Part shown: one piece after another, positions 1 through 10,040 of the stretch
How positions within the stretch are numbered: the first letter of the stretch is position 1
Layout of the letters: every line of letters begins with the position of its first letter
Source: Amia ocellicauda
Taxonomy: Eukaryota; Chordata; Actinopteri; Amiiformes; Amiidae
Length of the DNA: 64,000 nucleotides
Direction of reading: 5' to 3'
Assembly: GCF_036373705.1 (NCBI RefSeq)
Contig: NC_089863.1
Location: 27,560,227 to 27,624,226 of the forward strand
Translations under genes and position numbers: made by a program
Notes under the pieces: model-generated
What the model was told of the DNA's origin: nothing
The model's input: the letters and a program-made list of their open reading frames with translations, nothing else
The model's database searches: none

Positions 1-630
1 AATGCTAGTAAGAGAACTTTAAAGTCTATCCTGTAGCACATGGGCAGCCAGTGAAGAGAAGCTCATACTGGAGTGATGTGGTCATGTGTTTGTTTTTCTG
101 GCTCCCGGGAGGCATTTTACTGCTACTGCTGGTGACATTGTAACTATGGAGTCTCAATAATGAGCCCCTTCTCGGCAGATGCGCCGCTGAGGGTTTCGAA
201 TCTGTTTGTGCTCTGAATGGGAGACAGGTGTGCCGGAGCTGCTGGTTTCATGCTTCTAGAGCCCCTTTTTACCGAGATCCAGTGGTCCTGCTGTGATTGT
301 GTAGCCGCCGGTGTGGGCCTCTCGCTGGCTACAGCGGGGCCAGGAGAACTAGAGGAGGAATTTATTAATTCTGAATCTGGGTTTGTGCAGACTGAGTCCA
401 GCCAATTTGTGGACTCTTTTAGTATCTACGTGCTTCTCCAACATGCGCACTCGTTCCCCAACTCCCATTTTGTGCAGTAAAATTATAATGATGGTCGGCG
501 GATCCAACCATGATAAACATGCTGCACAACAAACAGTACGTGGCTTTAAGAGACATATTAGCAGTGCTGCCCTTTGTGTGTGACTGTTGTTCCTGCTTCA
601 CTTTATAACTAAGTCATGCAATGGTTACTA
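1..630. other. Unassigned flank
   Basis: No gene, splice-bounded Ig exon or recognisable transposon coding sequence was found here. Short open frames on both strands carry no recognisable domain. It may be intron of the receptor gene whose Ig exons begin at 2510, or the region upstream of it. Confidence 0.4.
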
Positions 631-632
631 AT

Positions 633-713
<81 letters not shown>
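631..713. repeat. (GT)n microsatellite
   Basis: Uninterrupted GT dinucleotide run of about 80 bp. It is followed at about 714-738 by a degenerate copy of the 'ccctggacaagggtgtc' retroposon tail that also precedes the AAT repeats in the Ig array. The LTR element starts directly after it. Confidence 0.95.
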
Positions 714-716
<3 letters not shown>

Positions 717-738
717 TATTGCTCGCCCTGGACAAGGG

Positions 739-1211
739 TGTCATGGTCTCTCAGGGGAAGGACCGCAGAGCTTAGGGAGTTGGGACCAGGTACAGTTCAC
801 GTAGAGTGGGCAGACAAGACAAAGGGGCTAGGCAAAGATGTGGTCGAGGAAACAAACTATGGTCGTGGGATCAGGCAGACAGACTAGCAAAGGCAAGATG
901 GAATCGAAAACGGAAAGACAGGCAATAATAATCAAAGAGACGAGGAGACGAGGAGACGGCTTGGAATCGTAGCTAAAGCTGACGAGACTTCGCCCCGAGT
1001 GAGGGCAGTGAGGGGTTTAAGACAGGGAGCAGGAACTGGGAAGAAAGTTGCAGAGGAAATGGAAACAGAGGAAGAGTGAACAAGTGCACAAGGGAGACCA
1101 GAATGTTAATAGGGTGATTGATAGGTTAAAAAAGAACAATGAAGGGAAAGGAAAGACAGGGAGACAGCGGCCTCTAGTGGAGAGAGAGTGTAATGGCTTA
1201 AAACCCTGACA
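739..1211 (-). repeat. 3' LTR of the gag-only retrotransposon
   Basis: 473-bp LTR bounded by TGTCA and TGACA inverted ends. It is followed inward by the polypurine-type tract. The partner LTR survives only as a stub at 2372-2415. Confidence 0.65.
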
Positions 1212-2355
1212 GTACCGCCCCCTCCAAGCTCGAGGTAGCCAAAATGGGTCAGACATGGCGGGGAGGGCCATAGGACATGGACTGGGTCGGGAGGTCTGGG
1301 AAGTGGCCACAGGATCGGAAATGGGTCGGGAGGTCTGGGAGGCGGCCACAGGACGGGGATAGGGTCCGGAGGTCTGGGAGGCAGCCACAGGACAGGAGCG
1401 GGGTCCGGTGGCCGGGAAGGCGGCCACAGGACGGGAGCAGGGTCAGGAGGTCCAGGAGGCGGCCCCAGGATAGGAGCAGTGTCCGGTGTCCGGGAAGGCG
1501 GCCACAGGATTAGGACAGGGTCCAGAGGTCTAGTAGACGGCCCCAGAACAGGAGCGGGGTCAGGAGGTCTGGCAGAGGGCCACCGGGCAGAGGCAGGGTG
1601 CAGGTCACGCGGAGGATGTGCTAGACACACTGGAGGCGGCATCGAGGAAGGCAAAACCACAGGAGGCGGCATCACTGGAGGCGGTGCAGCCGTGGAAGAT
1701 GGGACCGTAGAAGGCTCAGGAGGCGGATCTGCGGAAGGCGGAGCCGAGGGAGGCGGCGCAATAGGAGGCAGAGCCGAGGGAGGAGTCACCGAGAGAGGAG
1801 CAGTCACAAGGGGCGGCGCCGTGGGAGCTCTAGGAGCCGTGGAAATCAGGAGAGTCTTGACTAGCGAACCCGTGGGAGCCTCGGGAGGCATGAAAGCCTT
1901 AGGAGCTGGAGACGCAGGCGGCTGGGCACTCGGGCTGGGCAGTGGCGGCCCAGATCGGGACCGGGATTTGGACCTCTGGTTCGGCAACGATGGCCGGGAC
2001 TGGGACCGGGATCGAGACCTCTGGTTCGGCAGTGGCAGCCGGGACATGTACCTTTTTCTCTCTCTCTTCTCTTCGGGACCTCTGGCTGGATGGCCGGGGT
2101 CTCCTCTACAACTCCTACTGTAAAGGCCGAGCCACACAACCACAGTGCCACGTCGATATACGTGACCAGGGTCCAGTCACATATACCTGCCGGCAGCAAG
2201 AAGGCCATGGGCTCGCTCAGCCCCCGACGAAACAGGTCCTTGAGGCAAACCTCACCAAAGTCCACCTCTGCAGCCACAGCGCAAAAGTCCTCCACATATG
2301 TCTCGACGGGACGGTTTTCCTGGCGTAGTCCGAAGAGGAGAACTGCTGGGTCCAT
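1106..2355 (-). pseudogene. Gag-like frame with proline-rich repeats
   Basis: The likely start is the minus-strand ATG at 2355 (protein begins MDPAVLLFGL), only 16 bases inside the right LTR stub. The first ~85 residues have the retrotransposon Gag look (ENRPVETYVEDF, LFRRGLSEP). The frame then shifts. A second open frame (2143-1106) carries an Arg/Ser-rich stretch and then proline-rich repeats of about 13 residues of the type PVLWPPxRPPDPA, encoded by ~39-bp tandem repeats at about 1290-1570. No CCHC knuckle was seen. The Gly/Arg-rich frame on the opposite strand is a shadow of these repeats. In Gypsy-like elements Gag forms the particle that packages the RNA. Here it is a broken relic. Confidence 0.6.
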
Positions 2356-2509
2356 GGCTGGCGAAGTGTTCTGTCACGGTCTCTCAGGGGAGGCCCGCAG
2401 GGTTAGGGAGTTGGGTGTGTGTGTGTGTGTGTGTCTGGTCAGTTCACTGCAGCTCCTTCACAGTGAACAGAGACAGGAGATCTAACTGTTACATGTGCTC
2501 TGTCCACAG

Positions 2510-2803
2510 CTCTGCCCCACGCCTCCCTGACCGTAGAGCCGCACTGGAGCCCCATCTACACTGGAGAGACAGTGTCTCTGAGGTGTGGGCTCTATGGGGG
2601 CTACACAGACTGGCAGTATCACTGGTATAAAGATGGGAAACGCATTGAAGATGCCCAGCCTGCTGGACACACTGTGACTGGGGACACACTCTCCATCACT
2701 GCAGTGTCTGTGTCTGATGGGGGGCAGTATCAATGTAAGGGACAGAGAGCAGAAAGACCCCTGTCCTCACAGCTCAGTGACCCAGTCTCTCTCTCTGTGT
2801 CAG
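2510..2803 (+). CDS. Ig-domain exon A1 of FCRL/LITR-like receptor
   Basis: Phase 1-1 exon of 294 bp between a tgtccacag acceptor and a gtgagt donor. It encodes an extracellular Ig-like domain of about 98 residues. It starts LPHASLTVEP and has the paired cysteines at about 25 and 75, the core HWYKDG at 37-42, and the VSVSDGGQYQC strand motif before the second cysteine. These features match the Ig domains of fish Fc-receptor-like and leukocyte immune-type receptors, which are surface proteins of leukocytes. A1 is the most distinct of the five A copies: YGG instead of SGG after Cys25, QYQCKG instead of KYHCEG, AERPL and QLSD. It has no B-C pair upstream in the window, because the LTR retrotransposon lies there. 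The ligand cannot be told. Confidence 0.82.
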
Positions 2804-2879
2804 GTGAGTGTCTCCTCAGTCCTGCATTACAGATTAACTGAAACTCATTCGGAGAACGCAGTGGTCACAAGACACTCAG

Positions 2880-3886
2880 ATCATCATCCAATAATATCGA
2901 TGCCATTTGCCGGACTTGTCTGGCTCAGGTCGTGCTGTGACACAAGACTGCACTGCCCTCGTCTGTGAGATTGTTCATTCATTTGAGATGGATGAGTTAG
3001 TAAATAGTATTAAAAACATTGATGTATGGTGCAGGTCTGACACTTCCACTCACTGTCCCTCGGGCTACAGGGAGGTCATAGTGCCTTTGCTGAAAAATAT
3101 GGCCTCAAATAAGAATCACATCTACCTGCATGCAATATACATCCCACCCTCAGAATCCCCGTATTTTAACGAGGACATATTTTCTAGGGGAAATCTGTGG
3201 AGATCTGAATGCCAGAACAGGCACCTTACATGACTACTCGCACACAGGGAGTCAACCACATATTTGGTCAAAATTCCCTTTACTCCACTCCCACCAGCTC
3301 CCACAGAAACAGTTACAACCGGGAGACAAACACACATGGGAGACAGTTACTACAGCTCTGTCAAAGCCTGGGCCTGTACCCTGTTAATGGTAGGATCCGA
3401 GAGGACTCTCTGGGAAGATGCACCTACAGCTGGACTCTTGGAAGCAGTGTAGTAGACACCATCACCGACCTCAACCCCTCCTGTATTCGTGAATCCACGG
3501 TCAGGCCTCAATCCCCTCTGTCAGATCACAGCCAAACCACTGTGTTTCTTAAAGAACAGAGCGAAGCAGCACAGCGAGCTGTACAACCTCCATCAGTCAT
3601 ACAGAAGAATACCAGAAAGCAATGGGAAACCCAGAAATACAATCACTGATGGACAACTTTCTGGTCACCACATACCCACACTGTACACAAGGAGTAAATC
3701 TGGCTGTAGAAAAATGGAATAATATATGTAAACAGATATCTCTGAAATCTAAATTAAAAATCAATAAAAGAGCAAACAAATTGAAAGACAATCATTGGTT
3801 TGACAAGGAATGTAAGAAATTCTGAAAACAACTTTGATAATTATCAAATAATAAACACAGACAACCAGACATCAAAGATCTACGCC
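2880..3886 (+). mobile_element. LINE endonuclease fragment, unit 1
   Basis: Relic of a non-LTR retrotransposon ORF2, endonuclease part (from about 2989). Visible pieces are SIKNID, WCRSDTSTHCPSGYREV, YIPPSESPYFNEDIF, the GDLNARTG motif and SPLSDHSQT, the last holding the catalytic Asp-His pair of APE-type endonucleases. The pieces are in different frames and internal parts are lost. Unlike units 2 to 4, this copy lacks an extra ~580-bp insert before the endonuclease, and it also lacks the stretch between NID and WCRS. The LINE family is not certain; I/Nimb-like is a guess. Confidence 0.7.
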
Positions 3887-3889
3887 TTA

Positions 3890-5176
3890 GACCCCGTTCA
3901 TATTTGAGATTTAGGGCGGCCCAGGTCTGCCTTAACTCAAATGTGAACGGTTTCAAAGATTTAAGTCGGCCTGGGCCGGATCAAAACTAGTCCCGCTATT
4001 TGACCAGGCCTAAATCGTTTCACCCGGCTGAAAGGCGGCCTAAATGTGACTGTGACGCGCCGGGCCCTGAGCCGGTGGAAAGCGTCAGCGCGTGATGCAA
4101 CTCAAGCCCCGCCCCCAGAGTAAACACAAAGTAAACACAGAGTAAACACAGAGTAAACACAGACACCGACACAACTGCACCGCTGCAAGACACAGTATTG
4201 TCTCTGTATTGTTTGAATGTCATATCGATCACTAGCTCACATCTTTATATATATTATAAAAGTCTAGGCTAAGTAAAGAGTTTAATGATGTAAACAGTTT
4301 AAATATAAATTAAATAAAAGTGTGTGTAGCTGGTAAACTTGCTATTGTTTGTTCTTGTACTAAGTATGATTGAAGTCTGGAATTTAACAGCATGCATTTT
4401 ACACGTGGAAATTGCATTGTGAAATTGAGAACGGGACCATAACTTTATTAATTATCCGAATTTTGCATTAAAACGGTATAAGCAGGTTTCCATTCAAATC
4501 AATGCATTTTAAAACGAGACCAGCTATTTACTATGCAATCCAAAATGCGATTATATTGAGCTGAGCAGTACAATCACAAATGCCGGCGTTGGAGGTGACA
4601 ACTGGGACGATGCAGAAATGAAAGCGCTGTTTACAATGTGGATGAACAGAAACCGCAGGAAGTGCACAGCGCTGCTATGAGGATATTATAACTATAGACG
4701 CGTCACAGAGGCTGCTTTCCATGCATACGATTGCACACTAATGCACACGATTTATTGTGATTTAATGCAGATGTCCTAGTAAAGGTGCTTCCCTTTCGGG
4801 TGAATTGTATAACAGCTTTTTTAAACTTGCAGAACTGAAGATAGACATTTGAAAAAGGAAATATATGAATTAGATTCCCCATTGAACCAGCACATTTTTA
4901 ATTATTTTAGAAAGCTTCGGCTGCAAAGGGTTAAGATTACTTTCAAAGAAAATATAGAACCGATCAATAGCCTATATATTCACATCGATATTAATAAGTT
5001 GTGATTATAAACACATCGTACACACCTGTAATCAAACCTAATGTCCTGCGTCACTGGTTTGTTTGAGCAGATTTGTTTATTCCCGGCATGCATTTCGTGT
5101 AGGCCTCCTTTTCGCCGGCATATGTGAGGCGGCCCAGAGGTGGCCCAGGCCCGGCCTAGTAAGTGTGAACGGGGTC
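3890..5176. mobile_element. Harbinger-like DNA transposon relic, unit 1
   Basis: 1287-bp element inserted in the LINE. Its ends are inverted: GACCCCGTTCA at the left and TGAACGGGGTC at the right, each followed inward by GGCGGCCCA/GGCCTGG-rich subterminal sequence. It is flanked by a TTA target duplication (3887-3889 and 5177-5179), the TWA type of PIF/Harbinger transposons. At about 4592-4678 a short open stretch reads DNWDDAEMKALFTMW, like the start of the Myb/SANT-type protein of Harbinger elements, and stops soon after. A small tandem repeat of agtaaacacag lies at about 4118-4165. No DDE transposase is present. Confidence 0.75.
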
Positions 5177-5179
5177 TTA

Positions 5180-5737
5180 GTTACTGCGAGACATTAATTA
5201 ATTACAAACTCACATTCAAAAAGAAAAAGAACAACCACATCAATAAAAAACTGACAGAGATCAAGGAATAGATGATGAATAAACCTGACGAATTGGCTAT
5301 TGAAAATGGAAACACATGGAAAGAACATTTTGAAAAAATATACAAAACAACAACACAAAATGATCAAGCTAAACAAATGGAATTGTCAATTAAAGACAAT
5401 CAGAAGCCCCTGGACTCCCCGATCACTGAGTGGAACTGAAGGAGAAACTGCAGGCCCTCCAGAACAGAAAAGCCAGCGGGGCAGACAGCCTCTCCAGTGA
5501 GATGCTGAAACACAGCAGCCCCAAGCTGCAGGAAGCCCTGCTCAAACTCCTTAACACAACTCTAAAGGTGGGACATTTCCCTGACATCTGGAATCAAGGG
5601 TTAATTACCCCCTTACATAGAAATGGAGACAAATTCGACCCCAACAACTACTGGGGCACCTGTGTGAGCAGTAACCTGGGGAAGGTGTTCTGCAGCATCA
5701 TCAACACCCGGATACTGGCTTCAAGACTGGATTCTGG
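5180..5737 (+). mobile_element. LINE reverse transcriptase start, unit 1
   Basis: Continuation of the LINE interrupted by the Harbinger element. About 110 residues are open from 5430, with NRKASGADSLSSEMLK, VGHFPDIWNQGLITPLH and FDPNNYWGTCVSSNLGK, the first reverse transcriptase blocks of a non-LTR element. The catalytic FADD/YADD part is missing. The same LINE resumes at 6063 after the CR1 tail. Confidence 0.72.
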
Positions 5738-6062
5738 ATTCAAGTCTTCAAAATCATGAACGGCATCGACCACATCAAACCAGAGGAGCTTTTCCAGATC
5801 AACAGGGACACACGCACCCGGGGACACAAATGGTAATTGGGCTTCAAGGCATTAAAGACAGAAAACAGGAGACACTTCTTCACGCAGAGAGGCGTCACAA
5901 CCTGAACAAACTCCCCAGCGATGTGGTTGAAGCTGAAAATTTGGGAACATTAAAAAACAGACTGGATAGGATCCTTGGATAACTCAGTTATTAATGGACA
6001 CCAAACGAGCACAATGGGGCGAATGGCCTCCTCTCCATTGTAAACTGTCTTATGTTCTTATG
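5738..6062 (+). mobile_element. CR1-type 3' tail, unit 1
   Basis: 5'-truncated copy of a CR1-like LINE 3' end. It matches the CR1 copy at 57330-57565 (IMN/KxIDHIKPEELFQINRDTR in translation). It ends in the octamer-type tail tcttatgttcttatgttc, typical of this group. It is inserted into the reverse transcriptase of the other LINE, which continues at 6063-6190 with LSKSQIVFLPKHRTTDHIYT. Confidence 0.78.
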
Positions 6063-6193
6063 TTCCTCAACACACACTGTCCTGAGTAAGAGTCAGATTG
6101 TCTTCCTCCCAAAACACCGCACTACAGATCATATCTACACCCTACACACTCTCATAGAGAAACATGTAAATAAAGATATAAAGAGATTTACAG

Positions 6194-6383
6194 GAGCTCA
6201 GCCTGTCCTGACCGTGTGCTCTGTGTTACAGGAGCTCAGCCTGTCCTGACTGTGTGCTCTGTGTTACAGGAGCTCAGCCTGTCCTGACTGTGTGCTCTGT
6301 GTTACAGGAGCTCAGCCTGTCCTGACCGTGTGCTCTGTGTTACAGGAGCTCAGCCTGTCCTGACTGTGTGCTCTGTGTTACAG
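6194..6383 (+). repeat. Splice-acceptor tandem array, unit 1 (5 x 38 bp)
   Basis: Exactly five 38-bp repeats, each running from gagctcagcctgtcctga to ctctgtgttacag. Each repeat therefore carries a copy of the 3' splice site and first bases of exon B, and the last acag is the acceptor actually used at 6384. Reading from any upstream acceptor reaches TGA inside the next repeat or at the start of exon B, so only the last one is productive. Confidence 0.9.
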
Positions 6384-6719
6384 GAGTTCGGCCCCAGCCT
6401 GTCCTGACTGTCTCTCCACTGGGACAGATATTCGAGGGAGACTCAGTGACTCTGCGCTGTGAGGTTACAGGGGCGTCTGCAGGCTGGAGGTATTACTGGT
6501 ACAGATCTGGACAGAGCAGGGCTGGACTGGACGATGTGTGGTACAATGGCAGATGGGTCTATCTGCAGCCCCTATCTGACAGCAGCAGCGGAGCTGGAGG
6601 CACCTTCACCATCAGTGCTGTGACTGGGACACACAGAGGGCTGTACTGGTGCAGAGCTGGGAGAGGAGACGCACCCTATTACACTCAGTACAGCGAGGAC
6701 GTGACTCTGACAGTGTCAG
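6384..6719 (+). CDS. Ig-domain exon B1 of FCRL/LITR-like receptor
   Basis: Phase 1-1 exon of 336 bp encoding a ~112-residue Ig domain. It starts VRPQPVLTVSPLG, with cysteines at about 25 and 89, the core YYWYRSGQ at 36-43, and the end motif RGLYWCRAGRG...YYTQYS that is characteristic of fish FCRL-like domains. The donor is tcaggtgagtg. Relative to the other B copies it has Ser41, DDVWYNGRW at 49-57, and an acidic SED near the end where the others have SGA. It belongs with C1 and A2 in the first cassette. Confidence 0.83.
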
Positions 6720-7597
6720 GTGAGTGATGCAGTGTGTTAATAGGACACACTCTGGACTGTGTTCATCTCTGGAGTGGCCTTTAGTGGTATGGTAAAAAGT
6801 AGACAGACATGCTAAAAAATTAAATAAAAAAAATCATTTATTTAGTGCAGGCAGACCAAGACCATACTCTAAAAACTATATATATAAATTAACAGCAAAA
6901 TATGTTCAGTGCACAATATCATATAAAAAGTTAATTCAACTAAGTGGTTAAATGTAACGAAGGGCATTACAACTGTTGAAAAACAATATCACGCAGAACA
7001 AACATGCTATCCTCTCTGTTTTATTCTATTTGATTAACTTAACTTTGACTGCACACCTGAGCTGAGCATGATAAAAACATATCCACAGTTAATTTAAGCA
7101 GTTTCAAATCAAATAAATAAGCCTACCAAAAGGGCAAGGACAAACATATTAAATAATATTTATAAAATCTATTTCGTCCACAAGTCCAACCTAGAAAAAG
7201 GACAAGCAGAGTGCGAGATAAAAACTAATTCAACATCTGGGAAAACTCCATGGATAAAAGTGCGGGATACAGTTTAATTGGAAATCGTCACACCAAGCAC
7301 ATAGAAAGGAGAACTGACTGCTGCAGCTCTCCCTTCCTTTCTGTTTAGAAATCGACTTCAGTTGGATATATCATTAAAAAAAGTCTAAAGTAGATGTTTA
7401 AATATTACATTTTCATAACTTTGAATAAGTTTGATTTGATAAAAGATTCATGAATTTGCCCAAAAAAAAATTACATAATATTTTTGAAGGGACAAAAATC
7501 TCACGGCACACTTGGGGAGTCCTCATGGCACACCATTGTTCCACTTCACACGGGTTGAAAACTGTGGCACTAAGTAGGAAAGTAGTACGAAAATCCT
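6720..7597 (+). other. Intron B-C, AT-rich, no gene seen
   Basis: AT-rich sequence with no open frame or terminal repeats that I can assign. It recurs almost unchanged after B2, B3 and B4, and its last part follows A5 directly at 32532. Confidence 0.6.
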
Positions 7598-8011
7598 GAA
7601 ATGTTTGTTCCTTAATGCCAGGAGTATAAGGAACAAGATGTTAGACCTAGAATCCACAGTGCTGGCGTGTGACTATGATGTTGTAGGAGTGACAGAAACA
7701 TGGTTTACAGAAAATAATGGGGATGAATACAAGTTGGAAGGATACACACAGATTAGGAGAGACAGGCAAAATCGAAGAGGGGGTGGGGTAGCATTATATG
7801 TCAGAAATGACATTGAGGCAGAAGAACTCAAATTAGATCCCAGAATCTTTGTGGGTTAAACTATTGAATAAAAGATCCGGAGGATTAGTGGTAGGAGTGT
7901 TACAGACCACCCAACTCAGATATTCAGAAAGATGTTGCATTGTACAATGTAATCAGGACTGCATGTAGCAAGGATGTGGTTGTTATAATGGATTTAAATT
8001 TCCCAAACATA
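7598..8011 (+). mobile_element. CR1 endonuclease fragment, unit 1
   Basis: The translation FLNARSIRNKMLDLES...VVGVTETWF...RRGGGVALYVRND is the N-terminal part of a CR1 ORF2 endonuclease, including the Glu-containing TETWF block. It then breaks off and continues out of frame to DLNFPNI. The same family is present in longer form at 55840-56600. A Tc1 copy enters at the TA at 8010-8011. Confidence 0.8.
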
Positions 8012-8389
8012 CAGTGCGGGATTAAAGTATTTGATCCACGGCTGATTTTGTATGTTTGCCCACTGACTTGGAGAAGATCTGCAAAGAGGAGTGGGACAAA
8101 ATCCCTCCTGAGATGTGTGCAAACCTGGTGGCCAACTACAAGAAACGTCTGACCTCTGTGATTGCCAACATGGGTTTTGTCAGTCGATGGAGTCAAATAC
8201 TTATTTCACTCATTAACATGCAAATCAATTTATAACTTTTTTGAAATGCGTTTTTCTGGATTTTTAGGTTGTTATTCTGTCTCTCACTGTTAAAATACAC
8301 CTACCATTAAAATTATAGACTGATCATTTCTTTGTTAGTGGGTAAACGTACAAAATCAGCAGGGGAACAAATATTTTTTTCCCTCACTG
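8012..8389. mobile_element. Tc1 deletion derivative, unit 1
   Basis: 378-bp remnant of a Tc1/mariner element. It starts CAGTGCGGGATTAAAGTATT and ends CCCTCACTG at TA dinucleotides. It keeps the 5' terminal repeat, the C-terminal transposase codons ([15 protein letters not shown] region, frame broken) and the 3' end. The fuller relative lies at 45154-46518. Confidence 0.82.
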
Positions 8390-8396
8390 TATATTT

Positions 8397-8532
<136 letters not shown>

Positions 8533-8865
8533 CAGGTTACTGTTAGTGTTCAGGTGACTGTCTTGGTGATCAGGTGACTGGCTGTGTCTCTCTCTGTGAT
8601 GGGTGAGTGGAGGAGCCCTGGGCGTCCCAGAGTCTTTGTGTGCATCTGTGTGTTGCTGTGGTGAGTTTGCGGTTTGTCACAATGTCACAACGGTACAGGG
8701 GCCCCTCAGCCTCCCTCCTCCAGCTTCCTCTACCTGCCTGTGTGCTTGTATCTGAGACTGAACAGATTAGTAATTCATGCTGCTGGGTGTAGAGCTGACC
8801 AGGCTTGTGAGTCTTTTTACTGTATATATACAGTCATACAATAGATTATATTACATTACATACAG

Positions 8866-9135
8866 CTCGGCCCACTGCCACTGTGTCTGTGTCTCCAAAG
8901 AGACCCTGGTACCCTGGAGAGACGCTCACTCTGCGCTGTCAGATATCAGGGTCTCTCTCAGGCTGGACCTATCTCTGGTTCAGTGGCACACAGAGGACTC
9001 CTGTGGAGTCGAGTCCCAGATACACCAACACCCTCACTGTGTCTGCTGTGTCTCAGCAGTACTGGTGTCAGGGTCAGAGGACAGAACGACCACAGACCTC
9101 ACAGCCCAGTGCTCCTCTTGGAGTGACTGTGACTG
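8866..9135 (+). CDS. Ig-domain exon C1 of FCRL/LITR-like receptor
   Basis: Phase 1-1 exon of 270 bp (acceptor tacatacag, donor gtgagt). It encodes a short ~90-residue Ig domain: start RPTATVSVSPKRPWYPGE, cysteines at about 24 and 67, core GWTYLWFSG at 32-40, end motif VSQQYWCQGQR. C1, C2 and C3 are nearly identical in protein. Only 164 bp of GT/GC-rich intron separates it from A2, so C and A behave as a tight pair. Confidence 0.82.
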
Positions 9136-9299
9136 GTGAGTGCACTGTGTCTATCACTGTGTCTATCACTGTGTGTGTGTTTGTGTGTGCGTGTGCGTGT
9201 GCGTGTGCGTTTGTGCGTGCGTGTCTGGTCAGTTCACTGCAGCTCCTTTACAGTGTACAGAGACAGGAGATCGAACTGTTACATGTGCTCTGTCCACAG
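9136..9299. repeat. C1-A2 intron with GT/GC alternating tract
   Basis: Short intron holding a repeated tctatcactgtg and a tgtgcg-type alternating purine-pyrimidine tract. Its length differs between cassettes (164, 164, 170 and 152 bp), mainly through this tract. Confidence 0.8.
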
Positions 9300-9590
9300 C
9301 TCTGCCCCACGCCTCCCTGACCGTAGAGCCGCACTGGAGCCCCATCTACACTGGAGAGACAGTGTCTCTGAGGTGTGGGCTCTCAGGGGGCTACACGGAC
9401 TGGCAGTATCACTGGTATAAAGATGGGAAACGCATTGAAGATGCCCAGCCTGCTGGACACACTGTGACTGGGGACAAACTCTCCATAACTGCAGTGTCTG
9501 TGTCTGATGGGGGGAAGTATCACTGTGAGGGACAGAGAGCAGACAGACCCCTGTCCTCACAGCGCAGTGACCCAGTCTCTCTCTCTGAGT
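9300..9590 (+). pseudogene. Ig-domain exon A2, splice donor deleted
   Basis: Same Ig fold as the other A exons (cysteines about 25 and 75, SGG, KYHCEG, ADRPL), with an intact acceptor and reading frame. At the 3' end a ~10-bp deletion removes the last codons and the GTGAGT donor: the sequence runs ctctctctgagtgtctcc where the other A copies have ctctctctgtgtcaggtgagtgtctcc. Read-through meets a stop at about 9620. The exon would have to be skipped, which keeps frame because it is phase 1-1, or use a cryptic site, or end the protein as a soluble form. Confidence 0.8.
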
Positions 9591-9639
9591 GTCTCCTCAG
9601 TCCTGCATTACAGATGAACTGAAACTCACTTGCAGAACG

Positions 9640-10040
9640 CGGTGGTCACAAATGTGCACTTATCATTTATTTAGGACAGTGTTAATGTAAGACTAATACA
9701 ATTTGATTACACTCATATGCAACATGAAGCGTCTGTTGGGTTACAGGAGAGGAACAGATAATCCCTGCTCTTCTCCCTGCCCCTCCAGACACGGGACAGT
9801 CAGTCTCTCTTGGCAGTAGGCAGCCGGTGTGTCTTTGTCTTCTGCTCTTCTTCTCTCTCCTCCTTCTTTTTTATCTTCAGTTGTAGACTTTTACAAGTTA
9901 TAACCCAGACACTCAGATCATCATCCAATAATATCGATGCCATTTCCCTGATGTTGTCTGGCTCAGGTCTTACCGTGACACAAGACTGCGCTGCCCTTGT
10001 CTGTGAGATTGTTCATTCATTTGAGTTTGAAGAACCCAGT
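9640..10040. repeat. LTR-like relic after A2
   Basis: Non-coding stretch shared after A2 to A5 and missing, except for its right end, after A1. It contains 'aacatgaagcgtctgttgggttac' and a pyrimidine-rich block, and looks like the better preserved LTR-like segment at 41810-42360. The LTR nature is inference. Confidence 0.35.

Larger units (their letters stand above)
739..2415 (-). mobile_element. LTR retrotransposon, gag only, minus strand
   Basis: The left LTR spans about 739-1211. It starts TGTCATGG and ends CCCTGACA, the usual TG...CA ends. On the minus strand it follows a purine-rich tract (1212-1230, seen as cgccccctcc on plus), so this is the 3' LTR. A right LTR begins at 2372 with TGTCACGG and matches the left one for about 45 bp. 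It is then cut off at a GT microsatellite. Only a gag-like frame lies between the LTRs; protease, reverse transcriptase, RNase H and integrase are missing. The copy is therefore non-autonomous or internally deleted. The Gypsy-type assignment rests on the gag start and the LTR/tract layout and is inference. Confidence 0.7.

Noticed and set aside
616..887. Open frames of alternating Cys-Val from the GT repeat
   Set aside because: Pure microsatellite translation with no protein features.
1479..2123. Long plus-strand Gly/Arg-rich open frame
   Set aside because: It is the antisense shadow of the proline-rich Gag repeats on the minus strand. No independent evidence for a host gene.
6194..6383. 38-bp repeats as a CRISPR-like array
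   Set aside because: There are no spacers, the genome is vertebrate, and the repeats are head-to-tail copies of a splice acceptor.
7640..7680. Heptamer-like cacagtg as a V(D)J recombination signal near the Ig exons
   Set aside because: No spaced nonamer is present, it lies within the CR1 fragment, and the Ig exons end with ordinary donors instead of recombination signals.
9279..9560. Minus-strand frames of about 93 codons over each A exon
   Set aside because: Antisense shadows of the A exons; no start context, domain or splice logic.
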